Source: Lentzea alba (lineage in GTDB: Bacteria > Actinomycetota > Actinomycetes > Mycobacteriales > Pseudonocardiaceae). From it: a DNA stretch of 64,000 nucleotides. The position numbers and the translations under genes are program-made. Positions 8,617-17,168 of the stretch are shown here, one piece after another. The stretch covers positions 186,001 to 250,000 of the forward strand of contig NZ_JAAMPJ010000010.1 in NCBI RefSeq assembly GCF_011067745.1. The letters are read 5' to 3'. The notes under the pieces are model-generated. The model was given only the letters and a program-made list of their open reading frames with translations, was not told where the DNA came from and did no database searches. Numbering within the stretch: the stretch's first letter is position 1; each line of letters opens with the position of its first letter.

Positions 8617-9467
8617 GCCGGGTCGTGATCGTGACAGGCGCCGGACGGGGCATCGGCCGTGCGCACGCACTGGCGTTCGCCGCCACCGGGGCACGGGTCG
8701 TGGTGAACGACCTGTCCGCGGAGGCCGCAGGCGAGGTGGCCGCGTTGATCGGACCCCGAGCGGTCGCCAGCACCGACGACGTCGGCACCTGGGCGGGCGC
8801 GCAGCGGCTCGTCGACACGGCGGTGTCCGAGTTCGGCGGCTTGGACGTGCTCGTCAACAACGCCGGCATCGTGCGTGACCGCATGATCGTGAGCTGCGGC
8901 GAGGACGAGTGGGACGAGGTAGTGCGTGTGCATCTGAAGGGCCACTTCGCGCCGTTGCACCACGCCGCGGCCTATTGGCGTGGCGTGGCGAAGGCCGGCG
9001 GGCACGTCTCCGGCCGGGTGATCAACACCTCGTCCGGCGCCGGACTGTTCGGCAGTGTCGGGCAGACGAACTACTCGGCGGCCAAGGCGGGTATCGCCTC
9101 CATGACCCTGGTCGCGGCCGCGGAACTGGCCCGGTACGGCGTCACGGTCAACGCGATCGCCCCCGCTGCCCGCACCCGGATGACCGAGGCGACGTTCGCG
9201 GACGCGATGGCGGCGCCACAGGACGGGTTCGACGCGATGGCCCCCGAGAACATCTCGCCGCTGGTGGTGTGGCTCGGCAGTGAGGAAGCCGGGGACGTCA
9301 CCGGGAGGATGTTCGAGGTCGACGGCGGCCGCGTCTGCGTGGTGCACGGCTGGCAGCGCGGCCCGGAGGTCGACAAGGGCGCGCGCTGGTCGCCGGACGA
9401 GTTGGGCGACGTCGTGCGCAAACTCGTCGCCGACGACCACCCGGTGCCGGTCTACGGGGCCGAGTAA
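8613..9467 (+). CDS. Short-chain dehydrogenase (Rv3548c-like)
   Basis: A 284-residue SDR beginning VVIVTGAGRGIGRAHA, with NNAGIVRDRM, the catalytic YSAAK around residue 157 and a longer C-terminal tail (RWSPDELGDVV) than classical 250-aa SDRs. The architecture resembles N-terminal 17beta-HSD4-type dehydrogenases used in beta-oxidation of bulky acyl-CoAs. ATG start overlapping the previous stop. Synteny suggests the Rv3548c equivalent; the reaction is unproven. A paralogue with the same layout is at 34493-35341. Confidence 0.78.
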   Translation: MSRVVIVTGAGRGIGRAHALAFAATGARVVVNDLSAEAAGEVAALIGPRAVASTDDVGTWAGAQRLVDTAVSEFGGLDVLVNNAGIVRDRMIVSCGEDEWDEVVRVHLKGHFAPLHHAAAYWRGVAKAGGHVSGRVINTSSGAGLFGSVGQTNYSAAKAGIASMTLVAAAELARYGVTVNAIAPAARTRMTEATFADAMAAPQDGFDAMAPENISPLVVWLGSEEAGDVTGRMFEVDGGRVCVVHGWQRGPEVDKGARWSPDELGDVVRKLVADDHPVPVYGAE

Positions 9468-9477
9468 CTTCGATCAT

Positions 9478-10428
9478 GTGACCCGCCTGCACACCCACGC
9501 CACCCTCTCGGCCGCCTTGTCGCGGCTCGGCGATCAGGATTTGAGTGATCTGCTGGAACGGGCCGAGCCGGGTGGGGCGGGGATCGGCGGGCCGACGGCG
9601 TTGCTGGAGGTCGGCGGCACCCCGGTGTTCGTGAAGCGGTTGCCGCTGACCGACCTGGAGCTGCGGCCGGAGCACATCGGGTCGACCGCGAACCTCTTCG
9701 ACCTGCCCGTGCACACGCACTACGGCGTCGGGTTGATCGGGGCAGCGGGCTTCGGGGCGTGGCGCGAACTGGCCGCGCACACCATGACCACGAACTGGGT
9801 GCTGCAGGGCGAGCACGACGGCTTCCCGCTGATGTACCACTGGCGCGTGCTGCCGCACCCAGGCCAGACGCTGCCCGAGGAGCTGGACCAGGCGGTCGAC
9901 TACTGGGGACCGGAGATCGGCCCCCGGATCGAGGCACTGCGAGCGTCGAAGTGCAGCATCGCGCTGTTCCTGGAGTACTTCCCGCACAACCTGCACGACT
10001 GGCTGAACCGCCAGGACGACCTCGAAACCGCCTGCGAGATGGTCGAACGGGAACTGGCGGCCGGCGTCGAGTTCATGAACTCCCAGGGCCTGCTGCACTT
10101 CGACGGCCACTTCCAGAACGTCCTGACCGACGGCGAGCGCCTCTACTTCGCCGACTACGGCCTCGCGATCTCCTCCGAGTTCGACCTGTCCGAGGAGGAG
10201 ATCGCGTTCTTCACCGAGAACCAGGACTACGACCGTGCCTACACCGTCACACACCTGGTGATGTGGTTCGCGTACGCCCTGCGCTACCAGGGGGTTCCGC
10301 CGCGGGTCGCGGCGATCCTGAACCGCCACAACGAGGTCGCCGCGGTGATGAAGGACTTCTACCGCAGGTTCCAGCACGAGAGCAGGCGGCCCCCGTACCC
10401 CGCAGCGGACCTCAGATCCGTTCGATGA
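9478..10428 (+). CDS. Protein-kinase-fold / phosphotransferase-like protein, unknown substrate
   Basis: A 316-residue protein with a kinase-like catalytic loop HFDGHFQNVL (~residues 201-210) followed by the metal-binding-type segment FADYGLA, where DYG may replace DFG. An N-terminal VFVKRLPL (~45-52) could hold the ATP-anchoring lysine. No membrane segment or sensor domain is visible, unlike receptor-type Ser/Thr kinases. The best description is an atypical protein kinase or small-molecule phosphotransferase. GTG start at 9478, 10 bp after the SDR stop; probably in the same transcript. Not a recognised member of KstR/KstR2 regulons. Confidence 0.6.
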   Translation: MTRLHTHATLSAALSRLGDQDLSDLLERAEPGGAGIGGPTALLEVGGTPVFVKRLPLTDLELRPEHIGSTANLFDLPVHTHYGVGLIGAAGFGAWRELAAHTMTTNWVLQGEHDGFPLMYHWRVLPHPGQTLPEELDQAVDYWGPEIGPRIEALRASKCSIALFLEYFPHNLHDWLNRQDDLETACEMVERELAAGVEFMNSQGLLHFDGHFQNVLTDGERLYFADYGLAISSEFDLSEEEIAFFTENQDYDRAYTVTHLVMWFAYALRYQGVPPRVAAILNRHNEVAAVMKDFYRRFQHESRRPPYPAADLRSVR

Positions 10429-11539
10429 TCGTGCCGCTGGCCATGGCCCCGCCCGCGCACATCGTGATCAACGCCGTCGTCGCGTCCCTGCGCTCCAACT
10501 CGTGCAGCGCGGTCGTGATCAGTCGGGTCCCGGTGCTGCCGACGGGGTGGCCGATCGCGATCGCCCCGCCGTTGACGTTGACCCGGTCCAGGTTCGGCCG
10601 ATGCACCGCCGCCCACGACAACACGACCGACGCGAACGCCTCGTTGACCTCGAACAGGTCGATGTCCGCCATCTTCATGCCACTGCGTTCGAGCAACCGC
10701 GCGGTCGCGTCCACCGGCCCGTCCAGGTGGTAGTACGGGTCCGACCCGACCAGGCACTGCGTCACGATCCGTGCGCGTGGCTTCAGCCCGTGCGCTCGGG
10801 CGAACTCCTCGTCCACGACCATCACGGCTGACGCGCCGTCGGAGATCTGCGACGACGTCCCGGCGGTGTGCACACCGTCCGGCACGACCGGCTTCAACGC
10901 GGCCAGCGCCTCGAGCGAGGTTTCCCGCAGGCCCTGATCGATGTCCACCAGGTCCTCGCCGACCTTGACCGGCACGACCTCCGCGGTGAACCGCCCGGCC
11001 GCCCACGCCGCCCGCGCCCGGTTCTGCGACTGCACGCCGAACCGGTCGACCTCCTCGCGCCCGATGCCGCGCCGCGCGGCCACCCGTTCGGCGGCGACGA
11101 ACTGGTTCGGCAGGTCGATGGTCCACGAGTCGGGGCGCGGCATGCCGGTCTCGCCGATGTTCGACCGCAGCGGAACCCGGCTCATGGCCTCGACCCCGCA
11201 CGCGATGCCCGCGTCGATGGCACCCGCCGCGATCAGGCCCGCGATCAGGTGCGTGGACTGCTGCGCCGAGCCGCACTGCGCGTCGACGGTGGTGCAGCCG
11301 GTGGTCTGCGGCAGGCCCGCGTGCAGCCAGGACGTTCTGGTGATGTTGTTCGACTGCTCGCCCGCCTGCGTCACGGTGCCGCCGATGACCTGTTCGACAC
11401 TGGACGGATCGACACCGGTCCGGTCGAGCAGACCTCGTTGTGCCGCACCGAGGAGCTCGGCGGCGTGCAGGCCGGACAGGCGGCCGTTGCGCCTCCCGAT
11501 GGGCGTGCGCACCGCTCCCACGATCACCGGACTGCCCAC
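10412..11539 (-). CDS. fadA5: Thiolase FadA5 (steroid side-chain)
   Basis: A 375-residue thiolase with the nucleophile in VDAQCGSAQQ (~residue 92), catalytic His in GGAIAIGHPVGSTG and second Cys in ITMCAGGAMASG. FadA5 (Rv3546) thiolyses 3-keto acyl-CoA side chains of cholesterol metabolites, and its pairing with divergent cyp125 is diagnostic. Start chosen at the GTG at 11537-11539, with AGGAGG upstream; in-frame codons up to 11623 would run through a KstR motif. Its 3' end overlaps the convergent kinase-like gene by 17 bp. Confidence 0.9.
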   Translation of the reverse strand: MGSPVIVGAVRTPIGRRNGRLSGLHAAELLGAAQRGLLDRTGVDPSSVEQVIGGTVTQAGEQSNNITRTSWLHAGLPQTTGCTTVDAQCGSAQQSTHLIAGLIAAGAIDAGIACGVEAMSRVPLRSNIGETGMPRPDSWTIDLPNQFVAAERVAARRGIGREEVDRFGVQSQNRARAAWAAGRFTAEVVPVKVGEDLVDIDQGLRETSLEALAALKPVVPDGVHTAGTSSQISDGASAVMVVDEEFARAHGLKPRARIVTQCLVGSDPYYHLDGPVDATARLLERSGMKMADIDLFEVNEAFASVVLSWAAVHRPNLDRVNVNGGAIAIGHPVGSTGTRLITTALHELERRDATTALITMCAGGAMASGTIIERI

Positions 11540-11563
11540 GCGAGCCTCCTCAGACCAGAAAAC

Positions 11564-11577
11564 TAGAACACGTTCCT
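11564..11577. promoter_or_regulatory. KstR-type operator, fadA5 side
   Basis: TAGAACACGTTCCT matches the KstR consensus TnnAACnnGTTnnA at seven of the eight fixed positions (last base T rather than A). It is 24 bp upstream of the fadA5 start. Confidence 0.75.
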
Positions 11578-11639
11578 GTGAGTCTCCAGATTGGCCGCAC
11601 GAGGGCTTCAACACAAGGCGCAACCGTGTTTGAATCAGA

Positions 11640-11653
11640 TAGAACGCGTTCCA
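11640..11653. promoter_or_regulatory. KstR operator, cyp125 side
   Basis: TAGAACGCGTTCCA matches every fixed position of the KstR consensus TnnAACnnGTTnnA. It ends 14 bp before the cyp125 GTG start and just upstream of its AGGAGG ribosome-binding site, where bound repressor would block transcription. Confidence 0.85.
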
Positions 11654-11667
11654 CCTAGGAGGTTCCT

Positions 11668-12894
11668 GTGGGCAAGCCGCGCATCCCGGAAGGCTTCGAC
11701 TTCACCGACCCCGACATGTACGCGAATCGTCTGCCCGTCGAGGAGCTCGCCGAACTGCGCAAGACCGCGCCGATCTGGTGGAACTCCAAACCGCACGGCC
11801 AGGGCGGTTTTCCCGACGAGGGCTACTGGGTGGTGACCAGGCACCACGACGTCAAGGAGGTCTCGCGCAACAGCGAGGTCTTCTCCAGCCGGGAGAACAC
11901 CGCGATCATCCGGTTCAAGGACGACATGCCGCGCGACAACATCGAGATGCAGCGGCTGCTCCTGCTGAACATGGACCCCCCGACGCACACGAAGCAGCGC
12001 GGCATCGTCTCCCGCGGCTTCACCCCGAAGGCGGTCAACGCCCTGCGCGACGCCCTCACCGAACGCGCGGAGCGGATCGTGTCCGAGGCGCTCACGAAGG
12101 GGAACGGCGACTTCGTCACCGACGTGGCGTGCGAGCTGCCGTTGCAGGCGATCGCGGAGCTGATCGGCATCCCGCAGGAGGACCGCCGCAAGATCTTCGA
12201 CTGGTCCAACCAGATGGTGGCCTACGACGATCCCGAGTTCGAGATCGAACCGCTCGCCGCGGCCACCGAACTGCTCGGTTACGCGTGGACGATGGCCGAG
12301 GACCGCCGCAAGTGCCCGCGCTCGGACATCGTCACCAAGCTGGTCCAGGCCGACGCGGACGGTGCCTTCCTCGCCTCGGAGGAGTTCGGGTTCTTCGTGC
12401 TGCTGCTGGCCGTCGCCGGCAACGAGACCACGCGCAACGCCATCACGCACGGCATGAAGGCGTTCTTCGACCACCCCGACCAGTGGGAGCTGTTCAAGTC
12501 CGAACGGCCCGCGACGGCCGGCGACGAGATCGTCCGGTTCGCCACGCCGGTGATGTCGTTCCAGCGCACCGCGATGGTGGACACCGAGCTCAGCGGCGTG
12601 GAGATCAAGCAGGGCCAACGGGTCGGGATGTTCTACTCGTCCGCCAACTTCGACGAGGAGGTGTTCACCGATCCCTGGCGGTTCGACATCCTCCGCGACC
12701 CCAACCCGCACCTCGGGTTCGGCGGCAGCGGCGCGCACTTCTGCATCGGCGCGAACCTCGCCCGGCTGGAGATCGACCTGATCTTCAACGCGATCGCCGA
12801 CGCCATGCCCAACATCAGGCAGGTGGCGGAACCGCGCCGGCTGCGGTCGGGCTGGCTCAACGGCATCAAGGAGTTCCAGGTCAAGTACGCGTAG
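11668..12894 (+). CDS. cyp125: Cytochrome P450 CYP125 (steroid C26/C27 hydroxylase)
   Basis: A 408-residue P450. Heme-binding loop FGGSGAHFCIGANLAR has the axial ligand Cys359; the I-helix has AVAGNETTRN; NMDPPTHTKQR is typical of the CYP125 family. CYP125 oxidises the terminal methyl of the cholesterol side chain through to the carboxylate. GTG start preceded by AGGAGG. Divergent from fadA5 with two KstR motifs between them. The stop overlaps the convergent SARP gene by 14 bp. A ferredoxin gene that could serve it lies at 33114. Confidence 0.93.
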   Translation: MGKPRIPEGFDFTDPDMYANRLPVEELAELRKTAPIWWNSKPHGQGGFPDEGYWVVTRHHDVKEVSRNSEVFSSRENTAIIRFKDDMPRDNIEMQRLLLLNMDPPTHTKQRGIVSRGFTPKAVNALRDALTERAERIVSEALTKGNGDFVTDVACELPLQAIAELIGIPQEDRRKIFDWSNQMVAYDDPEFEIEPLAAATELLGYAWTMAEDRRKCPRSDIVTKLVQADADGAFLASEEFGFFVLLLAVAGNETTRNAITHGMKAFFDHPDQWELFKSERPATAGDEIVRFATPVMSFQRTAMVDTELSGVEIKQGQRVGMFYSSANFDEEVFTDPWRFDILRDPNPHLGFGGSGAHFCIGANLARLEIDLIFNAIADAMPNIRQVAEPRRLRSGWLNGIKEFQVKYA

Positions 12895-15619
12895 GCGACA
12901 AGGCGTCGAGCTCACGCCGCACCCGCTCGGCGTCTTCGTCGCGGCCCTGTTCCCGGTACAGCTCCAGCGCCTCCTGCCACGCCTCGCGGGCTTGATCGCG
13001 TTGCCCGAGGGCGGCGTGAGGGTGGCCGAGGTTGCTGAGGGTGTCCGCGGTCTCCCAGGAGTTGCCGAGGCTCCGGTAGAGGTCGAGGGCCTGGCCGTAG
13101 CGGGTGAGGGCGTCCTCGTGGTCGCCGGTGCGGTGGGCGATGAACCCGAGGCTGTCCAACGCTGCCGCCTCGCCTTCGACGTACCCGTGGCGCCGCTGCA
13201 ACGCGAGGGCGGCGCGGCAGTGGTCGCGCGCGGTGTCGAAGTCGCCCAGACGCGCGGCGCACCAGCCCACCGTGTTGAGCGCGTCGGCTTCCTGCACGGG
13301 TCGGCCGACGGCGCGGTAGAGGTCGAGGGCACGTCGTGCGTGGTCGAAGGCCTGCCGGTCGTCCCCTCGCAGCTCCCAGGTGAACGAGAGCACCTGGTGG
13401 GAGCGTGCCTGTCCGGCGAGGTCGCCGTGGCGCACGGTCAGGGCGAGTGCCTGGTCCAGGTGCTCGACGGCCTCCTCGTGCAGGCCCAGCCGGCAGCAAG
13501 CGTCGCCGAGCAGTCGGTGGGCCACGCTTGCGGCGGTGGGGTCGGGCAGGTGAGCGGCGGCGTCCAGCGCGGCACGCCACACGGCGATCGCGTCACCCAA
13601 GTTCCCCTGCCGGTAGTGGAACGTGTCCAGTGCCCGGGCGAGGTGCCAGACGACGTGGTGGCGGCCCAGGAGAGTGGCGGTGCGCTGGGTGGCCAGGAGG
13701 ATGGCGTGTTCAGCCTCCAACCAGGCCAGTGCGGCCGCTGCGTCCGGTAACGGGTGCGGGCGGACACCCCGTGCGAGCGGATCGAGTTCCACGAGCGGGC
13801 GGGAGGGGGACAGGAGGCGGTCGGCGGCGAAAGCCGTGTGCAGGTGGAAGTCCATCACCCGCACCAACGCTGCCTCGCGTATTTCGTCGGGCAGATCGTG
13901 AGCGGTGCTCGCGGCGTAGGCGCGGATCAAGTCGTGCATCGCGTACCGGCCGTTCGATCGGCGTTCGACCAGAGACGCCTCCTGCAACGCCGACAACGCC
14001 TTGCGGGCGCGGGCCTGCGGCAGGCCGGTGAGTGCGACCACGGCGGGCAGGGTCGTGTCGGGGCCGGGGGTGATGCCCAGCAGCCCGAACAGGGTGCGTT
14101 GTTCGTCGGTGAGCCGACCCAGGGACAAGGACAGCACCGCCGGCAGGCTCGCGGCGGGGTCCGTGTCGTGATCGAGTGTCTCGAGGCCCACCTCGCGCAG
14201 CTCCGCGGCCACCTCGGCCAGGGAGTGGTCTGCGGCCTGGCGGATGGTGATCGCCAGTGCGAGCGGGTAGCCGCCGCACAGGTCGATCAGCTCGTCGACC
14301 GCGTCGGGCTCGGCCGTGACGCGACTGTGGCCCAGACGTGCGGCCAGCAGTGCACGCGCCTCGCCGCGGTCCAGCACGTCCAGCCGGAGATCCCGCGCGG
14401 CGTGCCGGTCGATCAGGGAGGCGAGTCGGGTGCGACCGGTGATCAGGACGGTGCAGCTGGTACCGCCGGGCAGCAGCGGTGTCACCTGGTCGGCGGTCGC
14501 CGCGTTGTCGAGCACGATCAGCATCCGCCGGTCAGCGACGGTGCTGCGGTACAACGCCGACTTGGCATCCCGGTCGACGGGTACGCGATCCGGGGCGATG
14601 CCCAGTGCGGTGAGGAAGCCGAACAACGCGGTGTCGGGCGTGACAGGTCGTTCGGTCGGGCTGAAGCCGCGCAGGTCGATGAACAGCTGCCCGTCGGGGA
14701 ACCGGTCGGCGTGCTGGTACGCCCAGTGCAGCGCCAGCCAGGTCTTGCCGATTCCTCCGGCACCGCCGATCGCCGAGATCACCACCGTGTCCCTGTCCAC
14801 CAGCGCCTCGTCCAGACGGGCCAGTTCGGTGCCGCGGCCGGTGAACCACCGCGGCCGCCCCGGCAGCTGCCGAGGCACCGGCGTCTCCGGCGTGGACCGG
14901 GTGAGGGCGGCGTCGGCGTCGAGGATCCGTTGGTGCAGTTCCCGCACTGCGGTGCCGGGGTCGGTGCCCAGTTCGCCGACCAGCCGGTCGCGCAGTTGCC
15001 GGTAGTGCGCCAGGGCGTCGGCGGTGCGGCCGGCGCGGTGCAGGGCGAGCATGAACTGGGCGGCAACTCGTTCGTCCAACGGCCATTGGGCGGCGCGAGC
15101 GGTGAGGGCGGCCACGAGGTCTTCGCCGTGTCCCAGCCGCAGCAGAACCTCGGTCAGGTCGCATTCGGCGTCGAGGCGTTGCTGGTGCAGCCGATCGCGT
15201 TCGGCTGCCGCCCAGTCACCCTCGACACCTGTCAGTGCCTCGCCCTGCCACAGGTCCAGCGCCTGCCGCAGCAGCGCCTCCGCCTGCCGGTCGTCAGCAG
15301 CACGGGCTCGGACGCACAGGGCGCTGAACTGGAGCAGGTCGACATCGGATCGGTCGACCTCCAGCGCGTAGCCCCCAGGTCTTCGCACCACGGCTCCGCC
15401 GAGCAGCAACCGCAGCCGGGACAGGTAGTTCAGCAACGTCGCCCTGACCCGCAGCGGTGGCTCGTCGCCCCACACCCGTTGCATCAGCCGATCCACCGAC
15501 ACCACGCGGCCCGCGTCCACCGCCAGCGCGGCCAGCACGCACCGCTGCCGCGCCGGTCCGAGATCGAGTGCGGTGCCGTCGGCGAGCACCGCTGTTCCAC
15601 CCAGAAGAACAAATTCCAT
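12881..15619 (-). CDS. SARP-family regulator with NB-ARC and TPR domains (AfsR-like)
   Basis: A 912-residue regulator: OmpR-type winged helix (~1-90, includes GPARQRCVLAALAV and LNYLSRLRLLLGG), bacterial transcriptional activation domain (~95-240), NB-ARC NTPase with Walker A GGAGGIGKTW near residue 290 and a hydrophobic Walker B segment MLIVLD, then tetratricopeptide repeats to the C terminus (A-x3-LGDFDTA-type repeats). Start: ATG at 15617-15619 (MEFVLLGG), the usual SARP N terminus; upstream in-frame sequence is antisense to another gene and rejected. Such proteins usually activate secondary-metabolite genes. A terminator-like hairpin separates it from the upstream minus-strand operon. Confidence 0.87.
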   Translation of the reverse strand: MEFVLLGGTAVLADGTALDLGPARQRCVLAALAVDAGRVVSVDRLMQRVWGDEPPLRVRATLLNYLSRLRLLLGGAVVRRPGGYALEVDRSDVDLLQFSALCVRARAADDRQAEALLRQALDLWQGEALTGVEGDWAAAERDRLHQQRLDAECDLTEVLLRLGHGEDLVAALTARAAQWPLDERVAAQFMLALHRAGRTADALAHYRQLRDRLVGELGTDPGTAVRELHQRILDADAALTRSTPETPVPRQLPGRPRWFTGRGTELARLDEALVDRDTVVISAIGGAGGIGKTWLALHWAYQHADRFPDGQLFIDLRGFSPTERPVTPDTALFGFLTALGIAPDRVPVDRDAKSALYRSTVADRRMLIVLDNAATADQVTPLLPGGTSCTVLITGRTRLASLIDRHAARDLRLDVLDRGEARALLAARLGHSRVTAEPDAVDELIDLCGGYPLALAITIRQAADHSLAEVAAELREVGLETLDHDTDPAASLPAVLSLSLGRLTDEQRTLFGLLGITPGPDTTLPAVVALTGLPQARARKALSALQEASLVERRSNGRYAMHDLIRAYAASTAHDLPDEIREAALVRVMDFHLHTAFAADRLLSPSRPLVELDPLARGVRPHPLPDAAAALAWLEAEHAILLATQRTATLLGRHHVVWHLARALDTFHYRQGNLGDAIAVWRAALDAAAHLPDPTAASVAHRLLGDACCRLGLHEEAVEHLDQALALTVRHGDLAGQARSHQVLSFTWELRGDDRQAFDHARRALDLYRAVGRPVQEADALNTVGWCAARLGDFDTARDHCRAALALQRRHGYVEGEAAALDSLGFIAHRTGDHEDALTRYGQALDLYRSLGNSWETADTLSNLGHPHAALGQRDQAREAWQEALELYREQGRDEDAERVRRELDALSPTRT

Positions 15620-15836
15620 CTGCTCGTTCCAGAAAAGGTGACGAGTTCGCGTGTGTGTGATCGGTGATATCAGCTCTGAGCAGCGGATTGTGGAAAATCG
15701 CTGAAGATTCACGGGGACGGCGGCACACAGTTGGGGAGCGCACCGCGGAAGGCAGGCGTGGCCGCCGTGCTGGTCGCCGCCCGGCATCGGCGCCGGCCAC
15801 CGATCCAGAGCATGGCCGGCTCGCGGTGCGTCGCCG

Positions 15837-15870
15837 GGGACTGGCACGTCGGAGGGGTCGTGCCAGTCCC
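15837..15870 (-). terminator. Hairpin terminator after the ltp/SnoaL operon
   Basis: GGGACTGGCACG and CGTGCCAGTCCC form a perfect 12-bp stem around a 10-nt loop, directly after the stop codon of the minus-strand SnoaL-like gene. There is no T-run, as is common for actinomycete terminators. It separates that operon from the SARP gene, whose start is 218 bp further along. The 15620-15836 stretch shows no convincing gene. Confidence 0.72.
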
Positions 15871-16311
15871 TCAGCCGTCCTGGCGAAGGGTGGCCATCGC
15901 GCGTTCGGTCTCCCAGAACGCCCGCACGGATCGGATCAGCCCGTCCTCCCCGACGCGGTAGACGAACACGCCCTCGGTGTCGACCCGCATCCCGCCCGGC
16001 AGAAACGCTGAAATGGTCCCGACGTTGGCGCACTCGGATCCGGCCGCGAACGAGTCGTGCATCGCGAACTCGAAGCGTTCGACGCCTGCGATCGCGAGAT
16101 CCCAGAACGCGGCGATCGCCTCCTTGCCGTGGTGGCCCTTGCCCTCGGCGTCGAACATCGACGGGCCGACCGGGTCCTCGACCACGGCGTCCTCGGCGAA
16201 CAGCGCCAGCCACTCGTCCTTCGCGCCCCGCGTCACCGCGTCCATCGACCGCCACGACGCCACGCGCGCCGGCGTCTCGGTCTTGGAAGCCTTCCACGTC
16301 ACGGCAGTCAT
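15871..16311 (-). CDS. SnoaL/ketosteroid-isomerase-fold protein
   Basis: A 146-residue NTF2-like protein. Typical features are WLALFAEDAVVEDPVGPS (~32-49), HHGKEAIAAFWD (~60-71) and a C-terminal VFVYRVGEDGLIRSVRAFWE. The fold includes ketosteroid isomerases and polyketide cyclases; steroid-cluster members are usually annotated as KSI-related. The start overlaps the upstream LLM gene stop (ATGA), so it is the last gene of the DUF35-ltp4-ltp3-LLM operon. Isomerase activity is an inference. Confidence 0.78.
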   Translation of the reverse strand: MTAVTWKASKTETPARVASWRSMDAVTRGAKDEWLALFAEDAVVEDPVGPSMFDAEGKGHHGKEAIAAFWDLAIAGVERFEFAMHDSFAAGSECANVGTISAFLPGGMRVDTEGVFVYRVGEDGLIRSVRAFWETERAMATLRQDG

Positions 16312-17168
16312 GCGAACTCTCCGATCACCTCGTCGGCGAAGCGCCGAAGTCCGTCCTTCTTGGCCTCCAGGCTGCCGTCGAACCCGACGCCGTAGAACAG
16401 CCAGGGCACCACGATCACGTCCGTCACACCGATCTCGTCGAGCTGCCGGTAGCCGTCGAGCCCGAACCGGTCGATGCACACCGCCTGGATCTCGAACGGC
16501 CGCTCGAACGCCCCGAGGTCCTCCAGCTGCGCGATCACCGACTTGAGGTCCGCGAACTTGATCATCGCGGACGTCCAGCCGTCACCGACGCGGGCGGCGC
16601 GCTTCAGCGCGGCGGGGGAGTGGCCACCGACGTAGAACGGCACCGGCGAAGTGGGTGCCGGCGACATCTGCAGCCGGTCGAAGTCGAAGTACTCGCCGTG
16701 GTACTCGACCATTCCGCCGCCGAGCACGAGTTTCAGAACGTCGATCATCTCGTCGACGCGCGGACCGCGGTTCTTGTAGGGCGCGCCGCACCACTCGAAC
16801 TCCTCCGGCGACCAGCCGAGTCCGACGCCGAGGCCGAAGCGGTTGCCGGTCAGGTGCGCGACCGAGCCCACCTGCCGGGCGAGCAGCAACGGGTTGCGGG
16901 AGCCCAGTTTCAGGACCTGGGTGTAGAAGTGGATGCGGGACGTCACGGCGCCCATCGCGGCGGCCGCGACGAACGGGTCCACCCACGGCGTGTCGGCGTT
17001 CCACATCCGGGAGCCGTCGGGGGTGTAGGGGTAGTCCGCGGAGACCTTCTCCGAGAAGAAGAGCGAGTCCGGCAGGGCGATCGACGAGTAACCGCACTCC
17101 TCGGCGCACTGAGCCAGCGACGTCAGCTGGTCGAGCGGGCTCATGGCGATACCGACGGTGAACTTCAT
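16308..17168 (-). CDS. LLM-class F420-dependent oxidoreductase
   Basis: A 286-residue luciferase-like TIM-barrel protein with GNRFGLGVGLGWSPEEFEWCG (~108-128) and PFYVGGHSPAALKRAARVGDGW (~178-199), as in TIGR03619-type F420 enzymes. Start: ATG at 17166-17168, GGAGAGG upstream, overlapping the ltp3 stop by 4 nt. It is the second LLM gene of the cluster; the Rv3520c-like one is at 20358. Coupled to Ltp3/Ltp4, it probably works on a steroid intermediate, but the reaction is unknown. Confidence 0.8.
   Translation of the reverse strand: MKFTVGIAMSPLDQLTSLAQCAEECGYSSIALPDSLFFSEKVSADYPYTPDGSRMWNADTPWVDPFVAAAAMGAVTSRIHFYTQVLKLGSRNPLLLARQVGSVAHLTGNRFGLGVGLGWSPEEFEWCGAPYKNRGPRVDEMIDVLKLVLGGGMVEYHGEYFDFDRLQMSPAPTSPVPFYVGGHSPAALKRAARVGDGWTSAMIKFADLKSVIAQLEDLGAFERPFEIQAVCIDRFGLDGYRQLDEIGVTDVIVVPWLFYGVGFDGSLEAKKDGLRRFADEVIGEFA

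Noticed and set aside
15620..16297. A 226-codon N-terminal extension of the SARP frame
   Set aside because: It runs antisense-frame through the SnoaL-like gene and the terminator hairpin, and the standard SARP N terminus starts at 15619.
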